NCBI RefSeq assembly: GCF_002812985.1
Contig: NZ_PGCP01000017.1
Span: 23,162-87,161, forward strand
Length of the DNA: 64,000 bases
Reading direction: 5' to 3'
Origin: Aeromonas lusitana
GTDB taxonomy: Bacteria > Pseudomonadota > Gammaproteobacteria > Enterobacterales > Aeromonadaceae
Shown: positions 26,643-36,738 of the stretch, one piece after another
Position numbering within the stretch: position 1 is the stretch's first letter
How the letters are laid out: each line of letters begins with the position of its first letter
Position numbers and translations under genes: made by a program
Notes under the pieces: model-generated
The model's database searches: none
Told to the model about the DNA's origin: nothing
What the model saw: the letters and a program-made list of their open reading frames with translations, nothing else

Positions 26643-27520
26643 TCTGTTGCAGCCAGCTTGGCGAAGGGCTGTCCCATGCGGGTCGTCACGCCATTGGCCA
26701 GATGGGGCTCGAAGCCCGCCAGCATGCCAGGGCCAAACAGGCAGACGACGGTACTGCCGAGCTTGAACAGGCCCATCTCGGCGCCTTTTTGCAAGGTGAT
26801 GGCCTCATCGACCGTGTAGTCCCAGCGCACCACTTCCTTGTGCTTGGTCGGCGCTATGTTGCCGGCCCAGATGGTCTCGATGCTGGCGACGATAGTGGCA
26901 CCGACCAGCACCAGCGCCATGGGACCATGGGGGGTGCGGAAGGTGGCGACCACCCGCTCGTTGCGGGCGAACAGGTTCGGTACGTTCTCGGCGGTGAGCG
27001 GGTTGACGGAGAAGAGATCGCCTGGCACGAACACCATGCTCTCCAGCACGCCGTCCAGCGGCATGTGGATGCGGTGATAATCCTTGGGTGCCAGGTAGAT
27101 GGTGGCGAAGTCGCCATCCTTGAACGGCGCCACCAAATCATCGAATCCACCCAGCAGCTCGCGGGCGCTGTAGTCGTGGCCCTTGGCCTGGATGATGCGG
27201 CCCTGATGGATGGGGCCGAGCTGGCTGACGGTGCCGTCTACCGGCAGGGCCAGGGTCATGGCATCTTCCACCAGAGGGCGGATCCCCGGCTTGAGTTCGC
27301 GGGTGAAGAAGGCGTTGAAGCTCGGGTAGTGAGCCGGGTCCTCGTGCAGGGCCTCGCTCATGTCGACCTGGTACTGCTTGATAAAGGCTTCGATCACCTT
27401 GGTGGTGAGGTTACCGGCCTCGGCGGCCGCGAGCTTGCCCACCAGGCGGGAGACGGCGTGTTTGGGCAGGCAGTATTGACCGGCAATTTTCAGGTTGTCA
27501 GTGATGCTCATGTTCTTCAT
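26639..27520 (-). CDS. psd: Phosphatidylserine decarboxylase proenzyme
   Basis: A 293-residue membrane-associated enzyme converting phosphatidylserine to phosphatidylethanolamine. LGST in [14 protein letters not shown] is the autocleavage site (Gly-Ser) generating the pyruvoyl group. The [21 protein letters not shown] and [10 protein letters not shown] motifs are in place. Length is as expected (E. coli 322). It lies 21 bp after rsgA, the conserved gammaproteobacterial order, and its stop overlaps the VF530 start. Confidence 0.97.
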   Translation of the reverse strand: MKNMSITDNLKIAGQYCLPKHAVSRLVGKLAAAEAGNLTTKVIEAFIKQYQVDMSEALHEDPAHYPSFNAFFTRELKPGIRPLVEDAMTLALPVDGTVSQLGPIHQGRIIQAKGHDYSARELLGGFDDLVAPFKDGDFATIYLAPKDYHRIHMPLDGVLESMVFVPGDLFSVNPLTAENVPNLFARNERVVATFRTPHGPMALVLVGATIVASIETIWAGNIAPTKHKEVVRWDYTVDEAITLQKGAEMGLFKLGSTVVCLFGPGMLAGFEPHLANGVTTRMGQPFAKLAATE

Positions 27521-27541
27521 CTACAGAATTCGTTGAATGGG

Positions 27542-28576
27542 TCACAGTCGGGCTTGTTGCCGACCGTGGCGGGCTTCCTGCATGGTTTCCAGGATGCGGT
27601 GATAGTTGTGGAAGCGATCCGCGCTGATGTCGCCGCGGTCGACCGCCGCGCGCAGGGCACAGCCGGGATCGTCCTTGTGGGTGCAGTCGCGGAACTTGCA
27701 ACCACCCAGGTAGTCACGAAACTCGACGAAGCACCAGGTGATGCGATCCGCTTCCAGATGCCAGAGCGCGAACTCACGGATCCCGGGGGAGTCGATGAGA
27801 TCGCCGCCGCTTGGGAAGTGATAGAGCCGCGCCGTGGTGGTGGTGTGCTGGCCGAGCCCGGAGTTTTCCGAGATCTCGCCGGTGAGCACGTCCAGCCCCG
27901 GCATCAGGGCGTTGGTGAGGGAGGACTTGCCCACCCCGGACTGGCCGACGAAGATGCTGATCTTGCCTTCGAACTGGGCCTTGAGCTCATCGAGCCCTTC
28001 GCCGCTCTCGCAGCTCACCAGGATCACCTGATAGCCGAGCTTGCGGTAGGGGGCGAGCTGGCCCTCGATGCGGGTGCGGGCGGCGGCATCCAGCATGTCC
28101 ACCTTGTTCAGCACGATGAGCGGCTGGATCTCCACGTCCTCGGCGGCCACCAGGTAGCGGTCGACGATGTTGGTGGAAAACTCCGGCATCACCGCCGAGA
28201 CGATGATGATCTGGTCTATGTTGGCGGCGATGGGTTTGACCCCGTCGTAGAAGTCCGGCCGGGTCAGCACCGAGTGACGCGGGTGAACCGCCTCGATGAC
28301 GCCGGCTGTGGCGGCATTGAGACCGGGACGCCAGACCACCTTGTCGCCGCACACCAGGCTGCTGATGCTGCTGCGACGCAGGTTGCTGCGGTGGATGGCA
28401 CCGTCGGTGGCCTCCACGTCCGCATGCTGACCGAAGCGGCTGATCACCACCCCCTCGATGGCCGGGCCAAACAGGGTGTCATCGACCACGGTTGCGTGAT
28501 CTTTTTGCAGCCGTCGCTCGCGGTTGGCCTGGACGCGCCTTTGTTGACCCAGATTGAGTTTTGCTTTCTTTGCCAC
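27542..28576 (-). CDS. rsgA: Small ribosomal subunit biogenesis GTPase RsgA
   Basis: A 344-residue circularly permuted GTPase that helps mature the 30S subunit. [20 protein letters not shown] is the basic N-terminus, then an OB fold ([15 protein letters not shown]). G4 (LNKVDML) precedes G1 ([14 protein letters not shown]) and G3 ([10 protein letters not shown]), the permuted order. A zinc finger follows ([20 protein letters not shown]). The start is GTG 28576, aligned with E. coli RsgA. The open frame to 28810 would overlap orn. Confidence 0.96.
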   Translation of the reverse strand: MAKKAKLNLGQQRRVQANRERRLQKDHATVVDDTLFGPAIEGVVISRFGQHADVEATDGAIHRSNLRRSSISSLVCGDKVVWRPGLNAATAGVIEAVHPRHSVLTRPDFYDGVKPIAANIDQIIIVSAVMPEFSTNIVDRYLVAAEDVEIQPLIVLNKVDMLDAAARTRIEGQLAPYRKLGYQVILVSCESGEGLDELKAQFEGKISIFVGQSGVGKSSLTNALMPGLDVLTGEISENSGLGQHTTTTARLYHFPSGGDLIDSPGIREFALWHLEADRITWCFVEFRDYLGGCKFRDCTHKDDPGCALRAAVDRGDISADRFHNYHRILETMQEARHGRQQARL

Positions 28577-28667
28577 TCGATTCGCCAGTTTATGAACAGA
28601 TTCAAAGCCAGTATGATACATGCAAATTGGCAAAATTCCGCCATTCCTCCCAATAGAGAGAGTAATC

Positions 28668-29213
28668 ATGACAGTCAGCGCGCAGAACCTGGTATGGATC
28701 GACATGGAGATGACGGGTCTGGACCCCGAGCAAAACGTGGTACTGGAGATCGCCACCATAGTCACCGACAAGGATCTGAACGTGCTGGCCGAGGGACCCG
28801 TCATCGCCATTCACCAGAGCGATGAAGAGCTCGGCAAGATGGACGATTGGAACGTCAACACCCACACCAAGAGCGGTCTGGTGGCACGGGTCAAGGCGAG
28901 CGAATATGACGAGGCCAAGGCCATCGCCGAGACGCTGGCGTTCATTCAGGAGTGGGTGCCGGAGCGCACCAGCCCATTGTGCGGCAACAGCATCGGCCAG
29001 GATCGCCGCTTTATGGTCAAGCACATGGCGGATCTGGAAGCCTTCTTCCACTACCGCAACGTCGACGTCAGCACCATCAAGGAGCTGGTCCGTCGCTGGC
29101 AGCCGGAACTGCTGGATCAGTTCAAGAAAAGCGGCACCCATCAGGCCCTGGACGACATCCGCGAATCCATCGCCGAGTTGCAGTTCTACCGCGCTCACGT
29201 GTTCAAAATCTGA
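28668..29213 (+). CDS. orn: Oligoribonuclease
   Basis: A 181-residue DEDDh 3'-5' exonuclease that degrades 2-5 nucleotide RNAs, including pGpG from cyclic di-GMP breakdown. [13 protein letters not shown] is Exo[16 protein letters not shown] is ExoII and [13 protein letters not shown] is ExoIII with the final His and Asp. ATG 28668 follows GAGAGAGTAATC. It is divergent from rsgA across 91 bp, the usual order. The conserved length (E. coli 181) is identical. Confidence 0.97.
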   Translation: MTVSAQNLVWIDMEMTGLDPEQNVVLEIATIVTDKDLNVLAEGPVIAIHQSDEELGKMDDWNVNTHTKSGLVARVKASEYDEAKAIAETLAFIQEWVPERTSPLCGNSIGQDRRFMVKHMADLEAFFHYRNVDVSTIKELVRRWQPELLDQFKKSGTHQALDDIRESIAELQFYRAHVFKI

Positions 29214-29304
29214 GTTGCCGGCAAGGGCTTGGCATCGGTCGGTTGCTAAAATCGGCAGTTCGGACAGCTTTTGAGCGAACGGCCGCACAGTGACAAAAAA
29301 GCCC

Positions 29305-29332
29305 TTGCAATTGGAATGACTGCTCTTATAAT
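29305..29332 (+). promoter_or_regulatory. Sigma-70 promoter of the tRNA-Gly array
   Basis: TTGCAA, a 16-base spacer and TATAAT are followed by a GC-rich discriminator (TCGGCTCCC). It lies 59 bases before the first tRNA. Confidence 0.85.
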
Positions 29333-29390
29333 TCGGCTCCCGTACAGTAGCGCAAGCAACCAAATGCTGTACGGCCTGTTTTAAGGTATT

Positions 29391-29466
<76 letters not shown>

Positions 29467-29502
29467 CTTTATTCGTTAAAGTGCAGCAGATGATGTTCCG
29501 AT

Positions 29503-29578
<76 letters not shown>

Positions 29579-29609
29579 ATCATCATCACGCCTCAAGACA
29601 ACCTATGTT

Positions 29610-29685
<76 letters not shown>

Positions 29686-29718
29686 AATTTTATGAAGTAC
29701 TGCAGATGATATTCCGAT

Positions 29719-29794
<76 letters not shown>

Positions 29795-29818
29795 ATCATG
29801 TGCAGAAGACATCCTGTT

Positions 29819-29894
<76 letters not shown>

Positions 29895-29932
29895 AATTTG
29901 TCTTATCGAAGTGCTGCAGATGATATTCCGTT

Positions 29933-30008
<76 letters not shown>

Positions 30009-30032
30009 ATCATGTGCAGACGACATCCTGTT

Positions 30033-30108
<76 letters not shown>

Positions 30109-30654
30109 ATCTCTCTTCGAATCCTTCGAATTCAATCTCTCCTCCAAATTCACGAATTCCGTATCTCAGCACCATCACTACCACTACCAGTTGGTAGGGC
30201 ACGATCCATGCATGCTTGCGTCGGATAGCCTTTCGTATAGTTTCCCGTGCCCATCGCGCTTGTCGTACCCAGATCCTGTTTTCGTATTCCTGATCTCCTT
30301 TGCATGATCTTCAAACCCGTATCCTGGGTGAAGATGTCCCGCATCCGTGACCCACGTCAGCCAATAGCTGTGACTCTCGATTCCGACATCCCGCATACTA
30401 TCTGCCATACCAATACCAATACCAATATCGATATTGTTGGTTGTTTATTCTTATAAATTAACAAAATTACTCTACTGCATCTGTTGGGTGTGAGTTTATT
30501 GGATTTTTATACTGGTTAAACTTATCGCATCTTTAGCGGATCGGGCATGTCGGGGCGTGATAGAGAGCCGGTGGAAACTGCGGGTCATCAAGAGCGGGCG
30601 TACCGAGGGGCAGGGCGAGGGCAAATGGGGCAAGGGTTTGAGGCAAAAATGCAG
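30109..30654. other. AT-rich intergenic region after the tRNA-Gly array
   Basis: Apart from the decayed tRNA copy it holds a short hexamer run (CCAATA-type, about 30411-30431) and unstructured low-GC sequence. No convincing ORF or integrase remnant was seen. Confidence 0.5.
30186..30253 (+). pseudogene. Decayed eighth tRNA-Gly
   Basis: CAGTTGGTAGGGCACGA matches the D arm of the array genes (CAGTTGGTAGAGCACGA), and 60 bases on AGTTTCCCGTGCCCA resembles the tRNA 3' end (CGTTTCCCGCTCCA). The spacing is close to that in the intact gene, but the anticodon stem and 5' acceptor strand are gone. Confidence 0.7.
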
Positions 30655-30685
30655 GCAAAAAATAGGAGGAGCTGATCTCCTCCTA
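30655..30685 (-). terminator. Terminator of the cold-shock gene
   Basis: TAGGAGGAG / CTCCTCCTA around CTGAT. The A run on the left is a T run on the minus strand. Confidence 0.88.
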
Positions 30686-30703
30686 CGGGTTCACGCGCAC
30701 TGC

Positions 30704-30913
30704 TTACAGCAGGGTGACGTTCTCAGCCTGAGGGCCTTTCTTGCCCTGGGTCACGGTGAACTGGACTTTTTGACCTTCAGCCAGGGTTTTGAAACCTGTG
30801 CTCTGGATGGAGGAGAAGTGAACGAAAACGTCCGGTCCCTGGGATTGCTCGATGAAGCCAAAACCCTTGGTTTCGTTGAACCATTTTACTTGGCCGGTGC
30901 GAATGTCAGACAT
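30704..30913 (-). CDS. CspA family cold-shock protein
   Basis: A 69-residue single cold-shock domain. KGFGFIEQ is RNP1 and DVFVHFSSI is RNP2, with the aromatic residues that bind single-stranded RNA and DNA. It opens [20 protein letters not shown]. Such proteins melt RNA structure at low temperature or in normal growth. The exact paralogue (CspA, CspC, CspE) cannot be named. A promoter about 140 bases upstream implies a long untranslated leader, as in cold-induced csp genes. Confidence 0.96.
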   Translation of the reverse strand: MSDIRTGQVKWFNETKGFGFIEQSQGPDVFVHFSSIQSTGFKTLAEGQKVQFTVTQGKKGPQAENVTLL

Positions 30914-31053
30914 GTGGTAAGTCCTATCTATAACAATAATGAAACTAAGCCTTGTTGGGCAGCATTTGCCTAGAGTGCAGGGGCTGATTCATGACTGACC
31001 ACGTCAATTTGTCCCAGTCGCATGCAGTACAATCCCTGTCTAAAGCACAAACG

Positions 31054-31081
31054 ATTGTACGTAAGGTCGATCCCTTGTCAA
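31054..31081 (-). promoter_or_regulatory. Promoter of the cold-shock gene with a leader of about 130 bases
   Basis: On the minus strand TTGACA, a 16-base spacer and TACAAT. Transcription would begin near 31047, leaving about 130 untranslated bases before the start codon at 30913. Confidence 0.7.
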
Positions 31082-31152
31082 TTTGGCACTTTTCATTTTT
31101 TGAGCAAGCTAGAAGTATTGTGATGCCAGCGGCCGGTTTCAGGCTGTTGGTC

Positions 31153-31181
31153 AAAAAAAAGGGAGGCTGGTCAGCCTCCCT
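31153..31181 (-). terminator. Terminator of the OapA-like gene
   Basis: GGGAGGCTG / CAGCCTCCC with a GT loop. AAAAAAAA on the left gives a T run on the minus strand. Confidence 0.88.
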
Positions 31182-31203
31182 TTTCGTGTCTCGTCGGGGC
31201 TCA

Positions 31204-31866
31204 TCACTCCTTGAGCGCAAAACCTTCACCCTGGCGATCGTAGCGATAGTTCACCTGACCGAGGGAGCGGATCTCGACCCGCTGGATGCGGCGACCTGCG
31301 TCTACCAGCACGAACACCGACTTGCCGGATTGCAATCGGGTCAGCGGCCGATCCGGCCCCTCGATGGCGATCAGCCGGCTGAGCTCGGCCCCTGGCAACT
31401 CGAACTTGCGGAAGATGGAGTAGAGGGTCTCGCCGGCCTGCACGTCGTGCTGCAGCCAGGTACCGTCCACCTTCTCTTCCACCGGTGTGGCGGCGACCGG
31501 CGCACTGCCGATGCTACCGTTACCCACGGTCAGGGCCTGGGCCGGCACCGCCAGCGGCACGGCGAGTGAGCCGGACGGCGCGGCGGCGGGCGCCGTGGGG
31601 GCGGGATTCCAGGCAAGCACTATCAGCCAGAGCGGGATCAGTATCAGCAGACCTATGGTGTTCTTGCGCGGCAGCGGGCTGGCCAGCTTGAATGAGGTCG
31701 TTCTGGCCTCCTTGTTGCGCAGGCCGCTCATGCCTTGCCCGAGGCGCTGACGCAGGGGCAGGGTGGCGGCATTGATACGATGGAGCAGGGTTCCTTGTGA
31801 TTCGTCTTGGCGACGCTGCTGGGCTCGTCTGTTATGGCCTCGTGGGCGACGGTCCGGGGTGGGCAC
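31204..31866 (-). CDS. OapA/YtfB-like cell-envelope protein with LysM-like domain
   Basis: 220 residues with a basic cytoplasmic N-terminus, one membrane helix (NTIGLLILIPLWLIVLAW, about residues 69-86), a proline/alanine-rich linker and a C-terminal opacity-associated LysM-like domain (HDVQAGETLYSIFRKFELPG). In E. coli YtfB this domain binds glycan and the protein localises to the division septum; in Haemophilus OapA is linked to adherence. The start is GTG 31866 after GAGAGG. It lies downstream of and in line with the chemoreceptor gene. Confidence 0.88.
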   Translation of the reverse strand: MPTPDRRPRGHNRRAQQRRQDESQGTLLHRINAATLPLRQRLGQGMSGLRNKEARTTSFKLASPLPRKNTIGLLILIPLWLIVLAWNPAPTAPAAAPSGSLAVPLAVPAQALTVGNGSIGSAPVAATPVEEKVDGTWLQHDVQAGETLYSIFRKFELPGAELSRLIAIEGPDRPLTRLQSGKSVFVLVDAGRRIQRVEIRSLGQVNYRYDRQGEGFALKE

Positions 31867-31965
31867 GGCATTTACCTCTCACTACATTGCCTGCCATCAG
31901 GCAAATATGCCGCCTATGGTAAACGGACTCGCCCCCGAGGGGGAGAGTCCAGAGGAGGAAAATTA

Positions 31966-34068
31966 TCAACTGAGACGGAATTGTCCCAGCAATTGCTGTA
32001 AACGCTCCGCCGCCTGACGCAAGGCCTGGCTCGCTTTGGCGGTGTTGGTCGCGTCCTCGGCGATGTCGTTGGCCAGTGCGTTGGTTTTTGACAGATTGCC
32101 GGAGACGGTCTCGGAAACCGAGCTCTGCTCCTCGGCGGCTGAGGCTATCTGGTAGGTCATGTCGTTGATGGTGGCGATGGCCTGGAAGATGCTGTCGAGC
32201 GCCGCCTCCGCCAGATCCGCCTCGCCCACCGCCTGATGGGTCAGCTGCTGGCTCTGCTGGATGGCGTTGACCGCGTTGGCCGAACTGTGGCGGATCTTCT
32301 CGATCAGCTCCTGGGTGTTCTGCACCGCCTGCTGGGTGTTGCCCGCCAGCTTGCGCACCTCGTCCGCCACCACGGCGAAGCCGCGGCCCTGCTCGCCGGC
32401 CCTGGCCGCCTCGATGGCGGCGTTGAGCGCCAGCAGGTTGGTCTGATCGGCGATGCCCTGAATGACGGTGAGTATGCTGGTGATCTGCTCGCTGTCGTGG
32501 GCCAGCCCCTCGACCACCTCGGCGCCTTTGCCTGCCTCGGCAGCCACCTTGTGCATGGACTGGATCACCCGCTGGAAGCGCTCCTTGCCCTGATCCGCCG
32601 CCCCTTGCGCCTGCTTGGCGGAGTCGGCCGTGTTGTTTGCGTGGGTGGCGACCTCCTGGCTGACATAGGACATCTCCTGCACCGCGGTCAGCATCTGCTC
32701 CATCTCCGCCTGGTGATGTTGCAGGTTGCTGTCGGTCTGGCCGGCGATGCGGTCGGTGTCACCGGCGTGGCGATGCACCTCGCTCGCCGTCTTCTGCACG
32801 TCCCCGAGCAGTTGCTGCAGCTTGTCGATGAAGCGGTTGATGCCGCGGGCCAGGGCCCCCAGCTCGTCCTGGGACTGGGTGTTGAGGCGTTTGGTGAGAT
32901 CCCCCTCACCGTCGGCGATGTCATCCACCAGGCTGACCATCTGGCGGATGGGGCCCGTGATGCTGCGGGCGATCACCAGCATGGTGGCGAGTGCCAGCAC
33001 CAGCACCAGCAAGGCACCGACCAGCTGCTGGGTCATGGCGGAGCGGTTCATGTCGGCCAGCTGGGCCTCCAGCTCGTCGGCCCCCGCCAGCACCACCTTG
33101 TAGGGCAGGGTGACGATGATGGCCCAGTTGCGGCTCATGCCCGGCACCGCGATGGGCACAGAGATGCGAAACGCATCGGTGAGCTCCTGGCGCTGCACTT
33201 CCGGTTTGAGGTATTGCTGCCAGCCGTCGCCGAGCAGCTTGTCGGCGCGGCTGCCGAGCAGGCTGGCGTCGCCGCTGGTGCCTGTGATGACGCCGGCGGC
33301 GCTGACGATCAGGGTCTCCCCCTTGCCGTCATAGATGTTGCTGTTGAGGGACTGGGCCTGGCGGCTGATGGAGTCCACCGCCAAGTCCAGTGCGGCGACT
33401 CCCTTGAACTGACCGTCCACCAGGATAGGGGTGGTGATGGTGCTCACCAGCACCTGCTGACCGTTGATGTCCACCTTGAAGGGATCGATGAGACAGGAGC
33501 GCCCCTCCCGTTTCGGGCAGGCGTAGTAGTCGTTGGCCGGGTTGCCGAACTCGTCCGCGTCACTCTTCTCGATGGAGAGCAGCAGGTCTGTGCCTATGCT
33601 GTCCTTGTCGCGGTAGAAGTAGGGCACGAAGCGGCCCTGGCTGTCGCTGCCAAGGGCAGTCTGACCGGCGAAGAGGGCGTCCTGGCCGTCAAAACCATTG
33701 GGCTCAAAACCGGCGAAGGCGCCATACAGTTGGGGTTCCAGGCTGAGCTGGGCCTTGAGCAGGTCGGTGGCCTGCTGGCGATCGAGCGGCAGCTTGCCCC
33801 CTTGCTGCAGGGCGAAGACGCTGGCCATCTGCTGGGTGTAGGAGAGCCCCTTTTGCAGCAGCTGGGTGATGGTGGCGGCCTCGGCGCGGGCGTTGGCGCT
33901 CACTTTTTGCCAGGCCTCTTGCTGCAGAGCGGCGCGACTGGAGCTGATGGTCAGGGTCTGGGTCTGTTTGCCCGAGTATTGGTTGAGCAGGATCAGGATG
34001 ACCAGTGCCGTGGTCATGGCGATCCCCGCCATCACCAGGATGCGATTCTGAATAGAACGAAACTGCAT
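31966..34068 (-). CDS. Methyl-accepting chemotaxis protein (dCache-type sensor)
   Basis: A 700-residue chemoreceptor. Membrane helix 1 (about 10-30) and a long periplasmic domain with [16 protein letters not shown] and [17 protein letters not shown] suggest a double-Cache ligand pocket. Helix 2 ([15 protein letters not shown], about 350-370) is followed by a HAMP domain and the signalling tip [20 protein letters not shown] with [14 protein letters not shown]. There is no C-terminal CheR pentapeptide. The ligand is unknown. It is divergent from gltX. Confidence 0.95.
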   Translation of the reverse strand: MQFRSIQNRILVMAGIAMTTALVILILLNQYSGKQTQTLTISSSRAALQQEAWQKVSANARAEAATITQLLQKGLSYTQQMASVFALQQGGKLPLDRQQATDLLKAQLSLEPQLYGAFAGFEPNGFDGQDALFAGQTALGSDSQGRFVPYFYRDKDSIGTDLLLSIEKSDADEFGNPANDYYACPKREGRSCLIDPFKVDINGQQVLVSTITTPILVDGQFKGVAALDLAVDSISRQAQSLNSNIYDGKGETLIVSAAGVITGTSGDASLLGSRADKLLGDGWQQYLKPEVQRQELTDAFRISVPIAVPGMSRNWAIIVTLPYKVVLAGADELEAQLADMNRSAMTQQLVGALLVLVLALATMLVIARSITGPIRQMVSLVDDIADGEGDLTKRLNTQSQDELGALARGINRFIDKLQQLLGDVQKTASEVHRHAGDTDRIAGQTDSNLQHHQAEMEQMLTAVQEMSYVSQEVATHANNTADSAKQAQGAADQGKERFQRVIQSMHKVAAEAGKGAEVVEGLAHDSEQITSILTVIQGIADQTNLLALNAAIEAARAGEQGRGFAVVADEVRKLAGNTQQAVQNTQELIEKIRHSSANAVNAIQQSQQLTHQAVGEADLAEAALDSIFQAIATINDMTYQIASAAEEQSSVSETVSGNLSKTNALANDIAEDATNTAKASQALRQAAERLQQLLGQFRLS

Positions 34069-34316
34069 CTTGCGTTCCTTGTAGGGTCTAAGTTGTTTGA
34101 TTTATCGGCAGGGCGGAAGATTTCTCCAGCGTTCTTCACTAGCTAAGCGGAAAAATGAACCCGCTTCTGAGATCCCACTCATAAATAGTGGTCTTTATGT
34201 CCCTTGGCCCTATTTTCTCCCCGGTTACGCCATGGTTTTCCCATCCGGGTTTCTCGGTGCTAAAATGCGTCGGTTTTTAACGAATTGGCCCAAGGCCCTC
34301 TACACAAGGCTTAAAG

Positions 34317-35732
34317 ATGAAAGTCAAAACCCGTTTTGCTCCCAGCCCGACCGGCTTTTTGCATGTCGGCGGTGCCCGTACCGCACTCTATTCCTGGTTG
34401 TTTGCCAAGAGCCAGGGTGGCGAGTTCGTGTTGCGTATCGAGGATACCGATCTGGAACGTTCCACTCAGGAGGCGATCGACGCCATCATTGAGGGTATGG
34501 AATGGTTGGAGCTGAACTGGGATGAGGGCCCCTACTATCAGACCAAGCGCTTCGATCGCTACAACGGCATCATCGACGAGATGCTGGGCGATGGTCGTGC
34601 CTACAAGTGCTTCTGCTCCAAGGAGCGGCTGGAGGCCCTGCGCGAAGGCCAGATGGCCAACGGCGAGAAGCCGCGCTATGACGGCAAGTGCCGCGATGCC
34701 GCCCACAATCACCCGGCCGATGCGCCCCACGTTATTCGCTTCCGCAATCCGACCGAAGGCTCAGTGGTGTTTGACGACCACGTTCGTGGCCGCATCGAGT
34801 TCGCCAACACCGAGCTCGACGATCTCATCATCCGCCGCACCGACGGCGCCCCCACCTACAACTTCTGCGTGGTGGTGGACGACTGGGACATGGAGATCAC
34901 CCACGTGGTGCGTGGCGAAGATCACATCAACAACACCCCGCGCCAGATCAACATCTACAAGGCCCTGAACGCGCCGGTACCGGAGTTTGCCCACGTCTCA
35001 ATGATCCTGGGTGACGACGGAGCCAAGCTGTCCAAGCGCCACGGCGCCGTGTCCGTGATGCAGTACCGCGATGACGGCTATCTGCCGGAAGCCCTGCTGA
35101 ACTACCTGGTGCGTCTGGGCTGGTCCCACGGCGATCAGGAGATCTTCAGCCTGGACGAGATGATCAAGCTGTTCAGCCTGGACGCCATCTCCAAGTCGGC
35201 CTCCGCCTTCAACACCGACAAGCTGCTGTGGCTCAACAACCACTACATGCGCACCCAGGATCCGGTGCACGTGGCCAAGTATCTTGAGTGGCATATGGCC
35301 GCCCAGAACATCGATACCAGCAAGGGCCCGGCCTTGTCCGACGTGGTGACCCTGCTGGCCGAGCGCTGCAATACCCTGGTGGAAGTCGCCGCCCAGAGCC
35401 GCTACCTGTTCGAGGAGTACGAAGCGCTCGACGAAGCCGCCGCCAAGAAACACCTGCGCGGTGTGGCCGCAGAGCCGCTGACCCTGGCCAAGACCAAGCT
35501 GGCCGCCCTCGAAACCTGGACCACGGAGGCGCTGCACGAGCTGATCGAAGCCACTGCCGCCGAGCTGGGGCAGGGCATGGGCAAGGTTGGCATGCCGCTG
35601 CGCGTCGCCGTCACCGGCCTCGGCCAATCCCCGGCCATCGACGCCGTGATGGCGCTGGTGGGCAAGGAGCGGGTGCTGGCTCGCATCGATCGCGCGCTTG
35701 CGTATATCGAAGCGCGCATGGCCGCAGAGTAA
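34317..35732 (+). CDS. gltX: Glutamyl-tRNA synthetase
   Basis: A 471-residue class I synthetase charging tRNA-Glu. [20 protein letters not shown] contains the HIGH-type motif, and [14 protein letters not shown] carries the KMSKS equivalent. [12 protein letters not shown] and CRDAAHNH supply the zinc-binding cysteines of this group. Length matches E. coli GltX (471). A tRNA-Ala cluster follows downstream, as the alaX-alaW pair does beside gltX in E. coli. Confidence 0.98.
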   Translation: MKVKTRFAPSPTGFLHVGGARTALYSWLFAKSQGGEFVLRIEDTDLERSTQEAIDAIIEGMEWLELNWDEGPYYQTKRFDRYNGIIDEMLGDGRAYKCFCSKERLEALREGQMANGEKPRYDGKCRDAAHNHPADAPHVIRFRNPTEGSVVFDDHVRGRIEFANTELDDLIIRRTDGAPTYNFCVVVDDWDMEITHVVRGEDHINNTPRQINIYKALNAPVPEFAHVSMILGDDGAKLSKRHGAVSVMQYRDDGYLPEALLNYLVRLGWSHGDQEIFSLDEMIKLFSLDAISKSASAFNTDKLLWLNNHYMRTQDPVHVAKYLEWHMAAQNIDTSKGPALSDVVTLLAERCNTLVEVAAQSRYLFEEYEALDEAAAKKHLRGVAAEPLTLAKTKLAALETWTTEALHELIEATAAELGQGMGKVGMPLRVAVTGLGQSPAIDAVMALVGKERVLARIDRALAYIEARMAAE

Positions 35733-35787
35733 TCTCGCTGCCGGTCGGTCTCCCAGGCGGCCGAACAAGCCGCTGTGAATGACTCAA

Positions 35788-35818
35788 AAGGGCTCCCGAA
35801 TGGGGGCCCTTCGTTTTT
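35788..35818 (+). terminator. Terminator after gltX
   Basis: AAGGGCTCCC / GGGGGCCCTT around GAAT (one mismatch), followed by CGTTTTTG. Confidence 0.75.
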
Positions 35819-35930
35819 GAGCCTCAGTCGGATTTGTGACATAAAACAGGGAGATAGCGACGCGGTTGCTGGTAAAAACAACGAACTGCCTGATTTTTGA
35901 CTAAACGCTCCGGCCGGTGGTATTTTAGGG

Positions 35931-35959
35931 TTGACAGCAAAGCGGGTGATGCCTATCAT
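35931..35959 (+). promoter_or_regulatory. Sigma-70 promoter of the tRNA-Ala array
   Basis: TTGACA, a 17-base spacer and TATCAT, then the GC-rich discriminator GCGCCTCC, typical of stable-RNA promoters. Confidence 0.88.
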
Positions 35960-36004
35960 GCGCCTCCGTTGCCAGAGATAACTTTGGTAGCGCCGAGGTG
36001 AGTT

Positions 36005-36080
<76 letters not shown>

Positions 36081-36108
36081 AATTCTCCTCGAACAATCTG
36101 GAATCCAA

Positions 36109-36184
<76 letters not shown>

Positions 36185-36247
36185 GGTTCCTGATTGAAAT
36201 GAAGTACCCAGGGCAGTGCGGTGTGTATCACCCAGGCCGACCTTTGT

Positions 36248-36323
<76 letters not shown>

Positions 36324-36381
36324 CTATTTCGCAGTGAGGCAAACGGACACCAGAACCGCTTGTCTAAAGAGTAAAGATTTC

Positions 36382-36457
<76 letters not shown>

Positions 36458-36513
36458 CTATTTAGCAGTAAGACAAGCGGCCGCCAGAACCGCTTGTTCA
36501 AAGAGTAAAATTT

Positions 36514-36589
<76 letters not shown>

Positions 36590-36596
36590 AATACTG

Positions 36597-36626
36597 AAGG
36601 CCACCGTGATAACGGTGGCCTTTTTG
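36597..36626 (+). terminator. Terminator of the tRNA-Ala array
   Basis: AAGGCCACCGT / ACGGTGGCCTT around GATA, followed by TTTG. Confidence 0.9.
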
Positions 36627-36694
36627 TTTGTTCAGGCATTTGTTTTTTTCATGGCCAACGCCTTTGTATTTACAAATCAAATGACCAAAATGAG

Positions 36695-36725
36695 AAAGCC
36701 CGCGACTGCCGCGGGCTTTTTTCGT
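36695..36725. terminator. Terminator of the nuclease gene
   Basis: AAAGCCCGC / GCGGGCTTT around GACTGCC. The short A stretch on the left serves the minus strand; TTTTTT on the right could back up the tRNA-Ala terminator. Confidence 0.75.
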
Positions 36726-36738
36726 TATTTCGCACGAA

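Noticed and set aside
30991..31569. 192-codon frame across the cold-shock leader into the OapA-like gene
   Set aside because: It runs antisense through the csp promoter and through a gene with clear domain structure.
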